Shown: positions 43,527 to 52,652 of the stretch, in pieces | Numbering within the stretch: position 1 is the first letter of the stretch | Layout: every line of letters begins with the position of its first letter | Assembly: GCF_046237625.1 (NCBI RefSeq) | Contig: NZ_CP143545.1 | Location: 2,852,001-2,916,000 of the forward strand | Length of the DNA: 64,000 nt | DNA from: Paraperibacillus esterisolvens | GTDB taxonomy: Bacteria > Bacillota > Bacilli > Bacillales > DSM-1321 | Direction of reading: 5' to 3' | The notes under the pieces: model-generated | What the model saw: only the letters and a program-made list of their open reading frames with translations | Told to the model about the DNA's origin: nothing | Databases searched by the model: none | Program-made: the position numbers and the translations under genes

Positions 43527-44865
43527 GGCCATCCCCCAATTCTTTCACGAACATGTCGATTTCGTCTTTTGTCCTGAGTTCGGTGACTGCAACAAGCATA
43601 TGATCCGTCAGCTCCGGGAAGCTCCGGCCCAGATCATATCCGCCGATGATTCCTTTTGCAATCAGGCGGCGGTTCACCTCGGCAGCAGGCTGGCCGAGCT
43701 TGATGACAAATTCATTGAAGGACGGGCCTTCAAAAACGATCTCCCTGCCGCTCTCCTTAAGCTGGGTCTTGGCGTAATGAGCTTTCTGGATGTTTTTTAC
43801 AGCCATTTCCTTCACGCCATTCCTTCCGAGCGCCGTCATCGCCACAGATGCAGCAAGAGCATTGAGCGCCTGGTTGGAGCAAATGTTTGAGGTGGCCTTA
43901 TCACGGCGGATATGCTGTTCGCGGGCCTGAAGCGTCAACACAAAGCCCCGCTTGCCGTTTTCATCCACTGTCTGTCCGACAAGCCTGCCTGGAACCTTTC
44001 GCATCAGCTTGCTGGTAACAGCGAAGTAGCCGCAGTGCGGACCGCCGAATGCGGAAGGAATCCCAAATGGCTGGGCATCGCCTGCCACAATATCAGCGCC
44101 GAATTTACCTGGAGGTGTGAGGGCGCCGAGTGCAGCTGGATTGCTGGAAACGATGAACATAGACTTCTTCTCATGAACTGCTTCCTCAATATCCTTAAGC
44201 GGTTCGATACGTCCAAAGAAATTCGGATACTGTACGATGACACCGGCAATATCATCCGTAATCATTTCTTTCAGCGCCTCGACATCAGTCACGCCGTCAG
44301 CGTATGGAATCTCAGCTACTTCGATATACTGTCCCTTTGCATAGGTCTTTACAACATCCTTTGTTTCCGGATGGACCGCGCTTGATATAAGGATTTTCTT
44401 GCGGCGGGTGTGTCCGGTTGCAAGCATGGCCGCTTCTGCAATGGCAGTGCCTCCGTCATACATGGAGGAATTCGCTACATCCATACCGGTAAGCTCACAA
44501 ATCATTGTCTGGAACTCAAAGATGGCCTGCAGCTCACCCTGTGAAATTTCCGGCTGGTAAGGCGTATAGGCTGTATAAAACTCGGAACGCGAGATGACGT
44601 GATCCACAATGGTAGGAATATAGTGGTCATACACACCCGCACCGAGGAATGACACATTCTGTTTCAGGTCCGCATTCTTGGCAGCCAGCCTCGTCAGCTC
44701 CTTAAGAAGTGCCGACTCAGGTGCGGCGGGCTTGATATTATATTCTCCCTTGAAACGAACCTTCTCAGGAATATCCTGAAACAGTTCATCTATAGAAGCA
44801 GCGCCAATTGTTTTCAGCATTTGCTCTTTATCTTGTTCAGTCATCGGCAGATATCGGTGCTTCAT
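43519..44865 (-). CDS. gcvPA: Glycine dehydrogenase (decarboxylating) subunit 1, P-protein alpha
   Basis: 448 aa, decarboxylates glycine together with GcvPB in the glycine cleavage system. N-terminal HRYLPMTEQDKEQML, then FLGAGVYDHYIP, and YTAYTPYQPEISQGELQAIFEFQ. ATG start, 20 bp after gcvT. Regulated through the glycine riboswitch upstream of gcvT. Confidence 0.97.
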   Translation of the reverse strand: MKHRYLPMTEQDKEQMLKTIGAASIDELFQDIPEKVRFKGEYNIKPAAPESALLKELTRLAAKNADLKQNVSFLGAGVYDHYIPTIVDHVISRSEFYTAYTPYQPEISQGELQAIFEFQTMICELTGMDVANSSMYDGGTAIAEAAMLATGHTRRKKILISSAVHPETKDVVKTYAKGQYIEVAEIPYADGVTDVEALKEMITDDIAGVIVQYPNFFGRIEPLKDIEEAVHEKKSMFIVSSNPAALGALTPPGKFGADIVAGDAQPFGIPSAFGGPHCGYFAVTSKLMRKVPGRLVGQTVDENGKRGFVLTLQAREQHIRRDKATSNICSNQALNALAASVAMTALGRNGVKEMAVKNIQKAHYAKTQLKESGREIVFEGPSFNEFVIKLGQPAAEVNRRLIAKGIIGGYDLGRSFPELTDHMLVAVTELRTKDEIDMFVKELGDGHE

Positions 44866-44885
44866 ATATATATTCCCCTTTCCTA

Positions 44886-45992
44886 TTAACCTCTTGGCCT
44901 TTTATAAAATGGTGTAGCCGAAACGACAGCTTTCAGCTTTTTAGAACGGATCTCGATTTCCACTTCTGTCCCAATCGCAGCGAATTCCTTTTTCACGAGG
45001 GCTAGACCGATATTTTTCTTCAGAGTCGGAGATTGTGTGCCGGTCGTAACTTCCCCAATCAGCCCGCCGTCTGCATAAACCGGATAGCCATGGCGCGGGA
45101 TGCCGCGGTCGATCATTTCAACTCCAACCAGTTTGCGCGGTGCTCCATTTTCCTTTTGATCCTTCAAGACTGATTTTCCGATGAAATTTTCCGCTTTCTT
45201 CACATTGACCGCAAAGCCGATGCCTGCTTCAATCGGGGTGATATCCGCTGAAAGCTCCTGCCCGTAAAGCGCCAGATTCGCTTCAAATCGGAGGGTATCC
45301 CGTGCGCCCAGGCCAACAGGCAGCACGCCTTCTTCTTTCCCGGCTTCCAAGATATCCTTCCAGACTTTCTTGGCATCACTGCTCTGACAGTATATCTCAA
45401 AGCCATCCTCACCCGTATAGCCGGTCCTTGATACGAGGGCTTTGATGCCGTTAAGCTCTACATCATCCTTGAACTTAAAGAAGCCGATTTCACTCAAATT
45501 CTGGGAGCCGGAAAGCTTCTGGAGCACCGCTTCAGCCTTCGGCCCCTGAAGGGCAAGCTGGGCAATATCAGTTGAAATGTTTTTCAGCCTGCAGTCCTCT
45601 GTACGGTTTTGTTCGAGCCATTCATAATCTTTCAGGATATTCGCAGCGTTCACGACGAGAAGATAATCGCCGTCCGCTTTTTTATACACGATCAAATCAT
45701 CAACCGTTCCGCCATTTTCATAGCACATGGCTGTATACTGGGCACCGCCGTCCACAAGCTTTGACACATCATTGGTCATGACCTTCTGCAGGAATTGAAG
45801 GCTCTCAGGCCCCTTCACTTCAATTTCACCCATGTGGGATACGTCGAACAGGCCGGCCTTGGTTCTTACAGCCTCGTGCTCTTCTTTAATGCTGGTAAAT
45901 TGGACGGGCAGATCCCAGCCTCCGAAATCGATTGTTTTAGCTCCATGATCTGCGTATAACTCATAAAGCGGTGTTCTTTGTAGTACTGACAA
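44886..45992 (-). CDS. gcvT: Aminomethyltransferase, glycine cleavage T-protein
   Basis: 368 aa, transfers the aminomethyl group from H-protein to THF giving 5,10-CH2-THF and ammonia. Folate-domain motifs FDVSHMGEIEVKGPE, YTAMCYENGGTVDDLIVY, SRTGYTGEDGFEIY. TTG at 45992 with GGGGG 7 nt upstream. First gene of the operon; H-protein gene not in this window. Confidence 0.97.
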   Translation of the reverse strand: MSVLQRTPLYELYADHGAKTIDFGGWDLPVQFTSIKEEHEAVRTKAGLFDVSHMGEIEVKGPESLQFLQKVMTNDVSKLVDGGAQYTAMCYENGGTVDDLIVYKKADGDYLLVVNAANILKDYEWLEQNRTEDCRLKNISTDIAQLALQGPKAEAVLQKLSGSQNLSEIGFFKFKDDVELNGIKALVSRTGYTGEDGFEIYCQSSDAKKVWKDILEAGKEEGVLPVGLGARDTLRFEANLALYGQELSADITPIEAGIGFAVNVKKAENFIGKSVLKDQKENGAPRKLVGVEMIDRGIPRHGYPVYADGGLIGEVTTGTQSPTLKKNIGLALVKKEFAAIGTEVEIEIRSKKLKAVVSATPFYKRPRG

Positions 45993-46544
45993 ATTAATAC
46001 CCCCAGTCAGAAGAATGTTTACTGGTAAAACCTCGGATAAAACGCAAAAAAAGACAGGGAAACGCCGCTTTCAAACGCCATTTCCCTGTCCTGATACCTG
46101 AAAGTTTACCCTTTTAAAAAGGGCTTTCCCCTTTGGTGGCCCGGCATACTGCAGGCACTCTCCAGAGCCGCGTCCAGCAAGAGTACTTTTGCCTGAGAGA
46201 TTCACTTTTTAATAAAAAGCTTGCTCCTTCGGCGCCGTCTAGGAAATACAGTCTCTCCCCCTGCCTTCATCCGCTTATATTAAATTCATTTATGGTCATA
46301 CTAAAGGCTATGTATGTTACTTAAAAAGTAAGAGTAGTACAAATACTTTGAAAGCTAGTTTCATCCTATCATTAATTTTTATGTTTCCGCAATAATTTTT
46401 TAAGAAAAACGCCGAAAAAACCGTTTTCATTTATTAAGTCCAAACAAATAGTTCGTTTTTAAGTTATTTATTTAATTTAATTTGTTTATTTTCCTATAAA
46501 AATAAATAAAAACCGAACATTTCTCTTCGAAGGAGATAAAAAAT
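45993..46544. other. Divergent gcvT-yqhH intergenic region
   Basis: 552 bp. Left part is the glycine riboswitch leader (46045-46262) of gcvT. From 46330 on the sequence is very AT-rich and must hold the yqhH promoter; none matched consensus well. yqhH SD GAAGGAG at 46529-46535. Confidence 0.65.
46045..46262 (-). promoter_or_regulatory. Tandem glycine riboswitch with terminator, controlling gcvT-PA-PB
   Basis: Minus strand, 5' to 3'. First aptamer about 46262-46154: GGGGGAGAGACTG, then the hallmark GGCGCCGAAGGAGCAAG, then AATCTCTCAGGC. Second aptamer about 46150-46091: GCCGGGCCACCAAAGGGG..AACTTTCAGGTATCAGGACAGGG. A terminator follows: GACAGGGAAA / TTTCCCTGTC (46090-46053) plus TTTTTTT (46051-46045). 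Glycine binding is expected to free the leader for readthrough into the glycine-degradation operon. Confidence 0.95.
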
Positions 46545-48233
46545 ATGAAAATACAGGTGGCTTTTGATTCAGAGTGGGAAAACGGCCTGCAGACTAAAAT
46601 CGACCATGACGGCCCCTGGGCCGATTGGGAGCTTTATAAACTTGCCGTCGAGGTGGAAAAGCAGCTGGTGGTGCCGGAATTCGAGGGCCTGCAGGCCCCA
46701 AGGCATCTTCCCCAGCTCAAACCGCTTCCACATCAGCTCGAGGCAGCCAGGGAAGTGGTCGAAAATATGCATGGCAAGGCTATCCTCGGAGATGAAGTAG
46801 GTCTTGGAAAAACCATTGAGGCCGGGTTGATCCTTAAGGAATATATGATCCGCGGCCTGGTCAAAAAGGTCCTGATCCTTGTGCCGGCTTCCCTCGTCTC
46901 TCAATGGGCATTTGAGTTGAATACAAAATTCCATATCCCTGCAGTGGCACAGCGGAAGAGCTATGTCTGGGAGGCTTATGACGTAGTCATTTCTTCCATT
47001 GACACAGCCAAAAAACAGCCCCACCGCGATATTATCTTTGAACAGCAGTATGATTTAATCATTGTGGATGAGGCTCATAAGCTGAAAAATAACAAAACCA
47101 AAAACTATGAGTTTGTGCAGAGCCTGAAAAAGAAATTCTGCCTGCTTCTCACCGCAACGCCCATCCAAAACCGGGTAGATGAAATCTTTCATCTTGTATC
47201 CTTATTGAAGCCCGGCCATCTCGGCAATGCAGCCCTGTTCGCCGAAAAATACAAAAAGAAAAAGCGCGGCCTGAATGAGGATGAACGCCTGAAGGAGCTG
47301 GTGAACAAGGTGATGATCCGAAACAGGCGTGCAGATACAGGGATTGAATGGACAAAAAGGCATGTTGAAACCATCCTGATCGACTTTACTGAAGAAGAAC
47401 GCGCCCTTTATGACGCCGTGACAGCCTTCAGGCCATATGGCAGCGAGTCAGCAGGAAATGCCTTTTCTACCCTTACCCTTCAGCGCGAGGCATGCTCAAG
47501 CAGAGAGTCGGTGTATTATACCCTGAAGAAGATGCTGCAGAAGGCCGAAGATCCGGATGCCTTTTATGAGGAGAAATTGAAGCCTATATATGCGCTGATC
47601 GACTCTATTGAGCAAAACTCCAAGGCTGAAAAGGCGCTCGAGCTGATTCAGAAAATTGATGATAAGGTCATCATCTTTACTGAATACCGGGCCACCCAGA
47701 TGTACCTGCAGTGGTTCCTGAAATCCAACGGAATCAGCTCTGTGCCTTTCCGCGGCGGCTTCAAGCGGGGGAAAAAGGACTGGATGAAAGATCTTTTTGA
47801 AAAGCAATTTCAAGTCCTGATTGCAACAGAGGCAGGCGGCGAGGGAATCAATCTTCAATTCTGCCATCATCTCATCAATTTTGATCTGCCATGGAACCCA
47901 ATGCGCCTTGAACAGCGGATCGGCCGTGTGCACCGGCTCGGACAGGAGCATGATGTTATGATCTATAACTTCGCGACAAAAAACACCGTTGAAGAACATA
48001 TCCTCAAGCTTCTGTATGACAAAATACAATTATTCGAGCGCGTGGTCGGTGAGCTCGATGATATATTGACCAGGCTTGAGATCGGTAAAATCGAGGATTA
48101 TCTGATTGATGTGGTAGGCCATTCCAAAACAGAGGGTGAAATGAAGATCAAAATGGAGAATTTGGCTTCCATGATCTCCTTCGCCCAGGATATCAAAAAG
48201 GGTGAGATGAATGCAGCAAGCGGAAATTCATGA
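46545..48233 (+). CDS. yqhH: SNF2-family DEAD/DEAH helicase YqhH
   Basis: 562 aa. Superfamily 2 helicase motifs in order: I DEVGLGKTIEAGLIL, II VDEAHKLKN, III LLTATPIQN, V ATEAGGEGINLQF, VI RLEQRIGRVHRLGQ. The role in the cell is not established; related proteins remodel RNA polymerase or nucleoprotein. ATG with GAAGGAG SD. Overlaps yqhG by 23 nt. Same position beside gcvT as in B. subtilis. Confidence 0.93.
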   Translation: MKIQVAFDSEWENGLQTKIDHDGPWADWELYKLAVEVEKQLVVPEFEGLQAPRHLPQLKPLPHQLEAAREVVENMHGKAILGDEVGLGKTIEAGLILKEYMIRGLVKKVLILVPASLVSQWAFELNTKFHIPAVAQRKSYVWEAYDVVISSIDTAKKQPHRDIIFEQQYDLIIVDEAHKLKNNKTKNYEFVQSLKKKFCLLLTATPIQNRVDEIFHLVSLLKPGHLGNAALFAEKYKKKKRGLNEDERLKELVNKVMIRNRRADTGIEWTKRHVETILIDFTEEERALYDAVTAFRPYGSESAGNAFSTLTLQREACSSRESVYYTLKKMLQKAEDPDAFYEEKLKPIYALIDSIEQNSKAEKALELIQKIDDKVIIFTEYRATQMYLQWFLKSNGISSVPFRGGFKRGKKDWMKDLFEKQFQVLIATEAGGEGINLQFCHHLINFDLPWNPMRLEQRIGRVHRLGQEHDVMIYNFATKNTVEEHILKLLYDKIQLFERVVGELDDILTRLEIGKIEDYLIDVVGHSKTEGEMKIKMENLASMISFAQDIKKGEMNAASGNS

Positions 48234-48996
48234 GTTTTTACTAAAGTACTTTAAGGCTAATGACTGCAGGATTGAAGAAAACAAGCCGGGCTATTTAACA
48301 GTGGAGCTGACGATTGAACAGGATAAACTGCTTATGAACCGCCCCTTTTACTGGCATTATCTGGAGAAGACAGGCGGTGAACCCAAGCTTTCCCGGCTTA
48401 CACTGATCACAGATCCTGCTCTTGCTCCGGATGACCTTAAAGGGGAGTTCATCCATTTCGGCTCTCCCCGCCTGCACCAGATATTCGAGACAACCAAACA
48501 GCTCTCAAGCTATATCAGGCTGTATGAAGAAAACTCAGCCAAGGGGCAGAATTCGCTATACCCCTGGCTGGGACTGAATGTGAAGGTTTCGTATCAATGC
48601 AACCGGAAGAAGGATATCTTCCTCTCACTCGGGGTGAATTTAATATCCGGGACTATTGACGAGGACTTTCATAATAAGGTGTTAAAGCTCTCTGTCACGC
48701 CGAAGATACCCGACTTCTCCTACACGCTGTCGCCGCTGATCAAGACACAGAGCGGCCTGGCCAGGCTAGACACCCATATCCGGACGAGCCTCTCCTTTGA
48801 TGACCATAGCTGGGCAGAGGATGCGTGTCTGCGATGGGAGAATGACCTGAAGCTGCTGGAAGACTTCTACCAGGACTCGGAAAAGACAGAAAGCTATGAA
48901 ACAGAAAAAGAAGCACTGCGGGAGCAGTATGAGCCGAAGATAACGATAAAAGTCATCAATGGCGGCTTGTTTTACCTGAGTCAGCAGGCAATATAA
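48211..48996 (+). CDS. yqhG: YqhG family protein
   Basis: 261 aa, no membrane segment, no catalytic motif recognised. Conserved family stretches include EFLLKYFKANDCRI and RLTLITDPALAPDDLKGEFIHFGSPRLHQI. The start ATG at 48211 lies inside the end of yqhH, so expression is coupled to the helicase and the two may act together. Function unknown. Confidence 0.9.
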   Translation: MQQAEIHEFLLKYFKANDCRIEENKPGYLTVELTIEQDKLLMNRPFYWHYLEKTGGEPKLSRLTLITDPALAPDDLKGEFIHFGSPRLHQIFETTKQLSSYIRLYEENSAKGQNSLYPWLGLNVKVSYQCNRKKDIFLSLGVNLISGTIDEDFHNKVLKLSVTPKIPDFSYTLSPLIKTQSGLARLDTHIRTSLSFDDHSWAEDACLRWENDLKLLEDFYQDSEKTESYETEKEALREQYEPKITIKVINGGLFYLSQQAI

Positions 48997-49024
48997 AAAG
49001 GGACAGCACCATTGCTGCCCCTTT
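48996..49024. terminator. Terminator yqhG / yqzE
   Basis: Imperfect stem AAAAGGGACAGCA / TGCTGCCCCTTTT following the yqhG stop directly and abutting the convergent yqzE stop (49027). T-runs on both sides. Confidence 0.8.
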
Positions 49025-49026
49025 TC

Positions 49027-49209
49027 TTATAGCTTCTTTTTTTTCATTACCATCGACAGGGCCATGGGAATCACGCCAAACCAATTATAAGAAAACGGCG
49101 GACGGGTCTGCTTCTTTTCCTGCCGCACCTTTTTCCGGACTTCCTGAGGCTGGTTAAAAAATGTGACAAACTGCTGTGTAATGAATTTTATGATATCATT
49201 CGTTGACAT
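49027..49209 (-). CDS. yqzE: YqzE family protein
   Basis: 60 aa basic protein: MSTNDIIKFITQQFV at the N-terminus, a highly charged middle (VRKKVRQEKKQTRPP), then SYNWFGVIPMALSM and MKKKKL. Matches YqzE, a small protein of unknown function at the 3' end of comG in Bacillus. ATG at 49209; the frame continues to 49245 but the family begins MS.ND. Directly after aroK. Confidence 0.88.
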   Translation of the reverse strand: MSTNDIIKFITQQFVTFFNQPQEVRKKVRQEKKQTRPPFSYNWFGVIPMALSMVMKKKKL

Positions 49210-49241
49210 ATAATCACCCAGCATACAGGATGCCCAAATAC

Positions 49242-49739
49242 TCAAGACTCTATTCGCTTCAGAATCTCAGCGGCCGCTTCACCGGCCGTCTGACGGTCTA
49301 TAGAAATCGTGATTTCAGCCTCCCTGTAGACAGGAAGCCTTTCCTCATACAGCCGGCGCAGATCTGATTTTTTATTCCCTGCCAAAAGCGGCCTGCTTGT
49401 ATCCGCTGCAAGACGGCGCTCGATTTCTTCAATCCTGCAGTCGAGAAAGACCACCCTGCCATTTTCCTTCATGAATTGCCGGTTCTCTTCCTGAAGCACT
49501 GTGCCGCCGCCGGTCGTTATGATGGCATCGGCTGCAGGCAGGCTCCTCAGCATTCCGCTTTCCCGCTGCCTGAAATAGGCTTCCCCTTTGTCAGCAAATA
49601 GTTCGGAAATGCTCATGCCTTCTGCTTTGATCACTTCCTGGTCGATATCATAGACTGGCAGGCCGGTCATTTCTCCGAGAATGGCCCCCACTGTCGTTTT
49701 CCCCGAGCCCATGAACCCGGTAATATAAATGACTTTCAT
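49242..49739 (-). CDS. aroK: Shikimate kinase
   Basis: 165 aa P-loop kinase phosphorylating shikimate, fifth step of the chorismate pathway. Walker A GFMGSGKTTVGAILG at residues 8-22, substrate-binding DIDQEV, FRQRESGML and TGGGTVLQEENR. ATG at 49739 follows GAGGTG by 6 nt; the earlier in-frame GTG at 49748 overlaps the SD. Only 15 bp after comGG, so probably read through from the comG operon. Confidence 0.94.
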   Translation of the reverse strand: MKVIYITGFMGSGKTTVGAILGEMTGLPVYDIDQEVIKAEGMSISELFADKGEAYFRQRESGMLRSLPAADAIITTGGGTVLQEENRQFMKENGRVVFLDCRIEEIERRLAADTSRPLLAGNKKSDLRRLYEERLPVYREAEITISIDRQTAGEAAAEILKRIES

Positions 49740-49754
49740 TATGAACACCTCAGG

Positions 49755-50123
49755 CTATATTTCTGTCCATTCTATCATTTTTTGATTGATGGGGTCATAT
49801 TTAAATATTGCTTCGGCTTTGCGGTCGCTTTTGGTTGAGGCATACATATGGATCTCTATGATTTCTTTCTGATTCCATTCATAGTATAGATCCCCATGCA
49901 TATAAAAGAGAAAGCCATTGCCGGCAGTGCCGCCTTCCTGATTCAGGGCCTCGATCAAATCCCTGCTGCCAAGCTTCAGGATGTAATCTGCTTTCAGCTT
50001 TTCTTCTGCCTCATAATAGAATTGTTTCTCAGTGGCAAAGAGGGATATTGCCGCGGTCAGCGCCATCCAAACTAAAAATGAGAAAACCACCACCACGGGC
50101 AGAACATTTCCTTTTTCGCTCAT
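49755..50123 (-). CDS. comGG: Competence pseudopilin-like protein ComGG
   Basis: About 122 aa. A hydrophobic N-terminal helix (VLPVVVVFSFLVWMALTAAISLF) and a variable C-terminus ending MIEWTEI. A minor pseudopilin-like component of the DNA-uptake transformation pilus. Its ATG shares a base with the comGF stop (TGATG). Sequence conservation is low, and the assignment leans on operon position. Confidence 0.82.
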   Translation of the reverse strand: MSEKGNVLPVVVVFSFLVWMALTAAISLFATEKQFYYEAEEKLKADYILKLGSRDLIEALNQEGGTAGNGFLFYMHGDLYYEWNQKEIIEIHMYASTKSDRKAEAIFKYDPINQKMIEWTEI

Positions 50124-50557
50124 CAAGGTCCGCCTTCCATTACCCATAGAAACCCCTCCATGGAAAATCCCATCTTATCTCCTGCCTTAATGGTCAGTCC
50201 TCCTGTTTCCACCACGGCTTGAAAGGAGCTGATATTTTGCAGGAGGATTTCGTGGCCCGTACCATCCACCCTCCTCCTGATTTTGTCCTGATATTTTTCC
50301 ACGATTACGGCCTTGTCTTTAAAAAAGAAGGTTATACCCGAGGAGTGTACATGTATCCTGGAGGCTGAGGCGGCATCCTTCTTAAGCTGTGCAAGGAATA
50401 CTTCCCATTCCATCTTATTGATGCTGCCCTTCACTTCCAGATCTTTTTTTACATAGACAAGCAAGCTAAGCACCAGTGCTGAAGCAGCAGATAGTATCAT
50501 CAGGCACAACAGCATTTCGATCAATGTAAAGCCTCTGTCATTCCTTGAATAAATCAC
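50123..50557 (-). CDS. comGF: Minor pseudopilin ComGF
   Basis: 144 aa. Type IV prepilin-like leader RNDRGFTLIEMLL with Gly before Phe at the cleavage site, then a hydrophobic helix. C-terminal globular domain. GTG start overlapping the end of comGE by 20 nt. Processed by the prepilin peptidase ComC (not in this window). Confidence 0.87.
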   Translation of the reverse strand: MIYSRNDRGFTLIEMLLCLMILSAASALVLSLLVYVKKDLEVKGSINKMEWEVFLAQLKKDAASASRIHVHSSGITFFFKDKAVIVEKYQDKIRRRVDGTGHEILLQNISSFQAVVETGGLTIKAGDKMGFSMEGFLWVMEGGP

Positions 50558-50873
50558 AAAGCTCCACTCTCTTTTTCTTGAAATTCATATAAGTCAGGCA
50601 GCCTATCTGATAGTCTGGGAATTCATCTGATGCCAGGATCGAAAAATTGTATTCTCTATTTTCAAACGAGAATGTGCCTGCACTCATTTTTTTGTCTCCC
50701 CTTCCTGAGAGGATCAGATTTTTATCGAGCATATGCCTCGCATGAATTCGGAGAGTATTATCCTTTCTGTCCAACTGGATTTTTGAATAAAGGGGCAGCC
50801 AGGCAGAAATGATCATGCATAGAATGACCAGGGAAGCCAGCAGCTCGGCAAAGATATAGCCTCTATTGTTCAC
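50538..50873 (-). CDS. comGE: Minor pseudopilin ComGE
   Basis: 111 aa with an atypical prepilin-like N-terminus MNNRGYIFAELLASLVILCM and one hydrophobic helix. Tail ends KRVELCDLFKE. GTG start overlapping the comGD end by 11 nt. Assignment from order comGC-GD-GE-GF-GG and the pilin-like helix. Confidence 0.85.
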   Translation of the reverse strand: MNNRGYIFAELLASLVILCMIISAWLPLYSKIQLDRKDNTLRIHARHMLDKNLILSGRGDKKMSAGTFSFENREYNFSILASDEFPDYQIGCLTYMNFKKKRVELCDLFKE

Positions 50874-51336
50874 TTATATAAAACCTCCCCTTGCCAAGCT
50901 GAAAGGTCATCTTCCAGCTGCGGTTTCCGCATTTTATATAGAGAACTCCTGCTTTGCTGATATTGCCTGAAGCTGTAAAATGAAACTTCATTCCCAGCGT
51001 CCCCGGATGCGGTTCGATTTCATCCGGAATTTCCCTCGTATAAATTTTTTCGGTCAGGCTTCCCGCCGAGTACCTGCGGCTATTCATATCGATCGTCACA
51101 TACAGAACCGACTGGCTGCTCATGGCATATTCCTGGGCAAGCAGGATATCAGCAGCGAACTGCCTTATGAATAATTTAGCCTGAAAGGTTTCCTGGGGGT
51201 GCGTCTTTAAGTTGAGTACTATACCGGAAATCAAAAGAAAGATGGATAAGACGAGCAAAATCTCTGGAAATGTAAAGCCTTTTTGGTTAAAGATTGCGAT
51301 ATTAGGAATCTTCTTTTTCGATGACTGCCTCACCAT
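50863..51336 (-). CDS. comGD: Pseudopilin ComGD
   Basis: 157 aa. Prepilin motif QKGFTFPEILLVLSI (cleavage between Gly and Phe, Glu at +5) after a basic 19-residue leader. ATG start inside the last codons of comGC (35-nt overlap), showing coupling. Confidence 0.9.
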   Translation of the reverse strand: MVRQSSKKKIPNIAIFNQKGFTFPEILLVLSIFLLISGIVLNLKTHPQETFQAKLFIRQFAADILLAQEYAMSSQSVLYVTIDMNSRRYSAGSLTEKIYTREIPDEIEPHPGTLGMKFHFTASGNISKAGVLYIKCGNRSWKMTFQLGKGRFYISEQ

Positions 51337-51607
51337 TTGCTCCTATTACAACAGCTCTGCCGTCAGGACAGCTTGTCTGCTTCAGGTAACCATCTGTTTT
51401 AAGAGTTTCGATGCTGTCCGGCTTTTCATTTTTATCCAGTTCATACGATTGTATCTGGGCATCTACGGTCCGAAGAAAGGCATCGCACCCTTTGGTTTGA
51501 ATGGTGGTTTGATTTTTGGTGATATTCGGGATTGTAATGATTAATAATACTGATATGATCAGCAGGACTATCATCATTTCAATAAGTGTAAATCCCCTTT
51601 CATTCAT
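51302..51607 (-). CDS. comGC: Major competence pseudopilin ComGC
   Basis: 101 aa. N-terminus NERGFTLIEMMIVLLIISVL is a textbook type IV prepilin leader and helix. Contains two Cys (GCDAF and TSCPDG) positioned for the intramolecular disulfide of ComGC. Builds the transformation pilus that pulls DNA to the cell. 14 bp after comGB. Confidence 0.96.
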   Translation of the reverse strand: MNERGFTLIEMMIVLLIISVLLIITIPNITKNQTTIQTKGCDAFLRTVDAQIQSYELDKNEKPDSIETLKTDGYLKQTSCPDGRAVVIGANGEAVIEKEDS

Positions 51608-51620
51608 ACTGAATCCCCTC

Positions 51621-52652
51621 CTATAATGTGTTCAGCAGCGAATACATCGGCAGGAGAACTGCCATATATATGCTGACGATCAGCACTCCGATAATGGAAA
51701 ACAAGGCCGGCTGTATGATCCGCTGGTATAGCTCTATCCGCTCTTCCATAACTGACAAAAGCTTTTTACTGTAATAGTAAAGCTCCTTATCCAGCTTTCC
51801 ATACTTCTGGCCGCTTGCCGTTATGGCAGCTAAATTTTTCTCGAAATATGGGATTCCTGACAGAATGCTATCGAGTGTCCTTCCCCTCGTCAGCTCAGCT
51901 TGAATCTTTTCACTCAGCTGTTGAAAGAACGGCTGCTGCTTTGTTTTTGAAAACAGCTGGAAACTCTCATTGATGGACAATCCCCCAGTGAGGAGACCAC
52001 TCAGCTGGCTGGTGAAAAACTGGGTAGTATAAAGTCTGATAAAATTTCCAGCTATGGGGATTTTAACGAGGAACGCCCTTTTCTTGAGTGGATTCAAATT
52101 TTTGTACCAGATAAAGTAGACTGTGAGGCATAACGCAGCAACAGCGGCTAAAAAGCAGGGTAAAAGCTTGATAAGCTTAGAAAAAGTTATCACTGTATTG
52201 AGGTATATATTGGCTGAGGTATCCATCGATGAAAACAGCACCTGAAACTTTGGCAGGAGCATACGGTCAAATCCATAGAAAACAAGAAGTGCAAAAAAGA
52301 GCAGCAAAACAGGGTAAAACATGAGTTTTTTTATCTTGTCGCCATCCTTGCATCTTCTCATCCAAAAAGTCCCAGCCTCTTTTAAGGAGGAAGAAAGCAT
52401 GCCGTGCTGTTCTGAAAAAAACACATAACTAGTCATGCTCCGATGGAATTTCAGGGAGTCAAGAACGGAATGAAGCGGGTGCCCGCCCCTTAACAATTCC
52501 ACTGCGTAATCCAGTTCCTTTGCCTTTTTGATGCTTTTATTAAGCCTCAGGAAATGGAGAGCGTGAAGCAGCGAGTAGCCAAGATCCAGCAGTTCTCCCA
52601 GCTCTATCAAAAAGAGTGCCTGTTCCTTCACCTGCCATTTACTCGTTTTCAT
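51621..52652 (-). CDS. comGB: Competence pilus assembly membrane protein ComGB
   Basis: 343 aa GspF/PilC-type platform protein. Two GspF-like halves, each ending in membrane helices (around residues 120-142, 165-190 and 318-340). Motifs QLSGLLTGGLSINESFQLF and GLSINES. ATG at 52652 lies inside the comGA end; the frame is open to 52721, but that part overlaps comGA and is not supported. Confidence 0.92.
   Translation of the reverse strand: MKTSKWQVKEQALFLIELGELLDLGYSLLHALHFLRLNKSIKKAKELDYAVELLRGGHPLHSVLDSLKFHRSMTSYVFFSEQHGMLSSSLKEAGTFWMRRCKDGDKIKKLMFYPVLLLFFALLVFYGFDRMLLPKFQVLFSSMDTSANIYLNTVITFSKLIKLLPCFLAAVAALCLTVYFIWYKNLNPLKKRAFLVKIPIAGNFIRLYTTQFFTSQLSGLLTGGLSINESFQLFSKTKQQPFFQQLSEKIQAELTRGRTLDSILSGIPYFEKNLAAITASGQKYGKLDKELYYYSKKLLSVMEERIELYQRIIQPALFSIIGVLIVSIYMAVLLPMYSLLNTL

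Noticed and set aside
46133..46324. 63-codon plus-strand frame
   Set aside because: Antisense to the glycine riboswitch aptamers; the RNA explains the sequence conservation.
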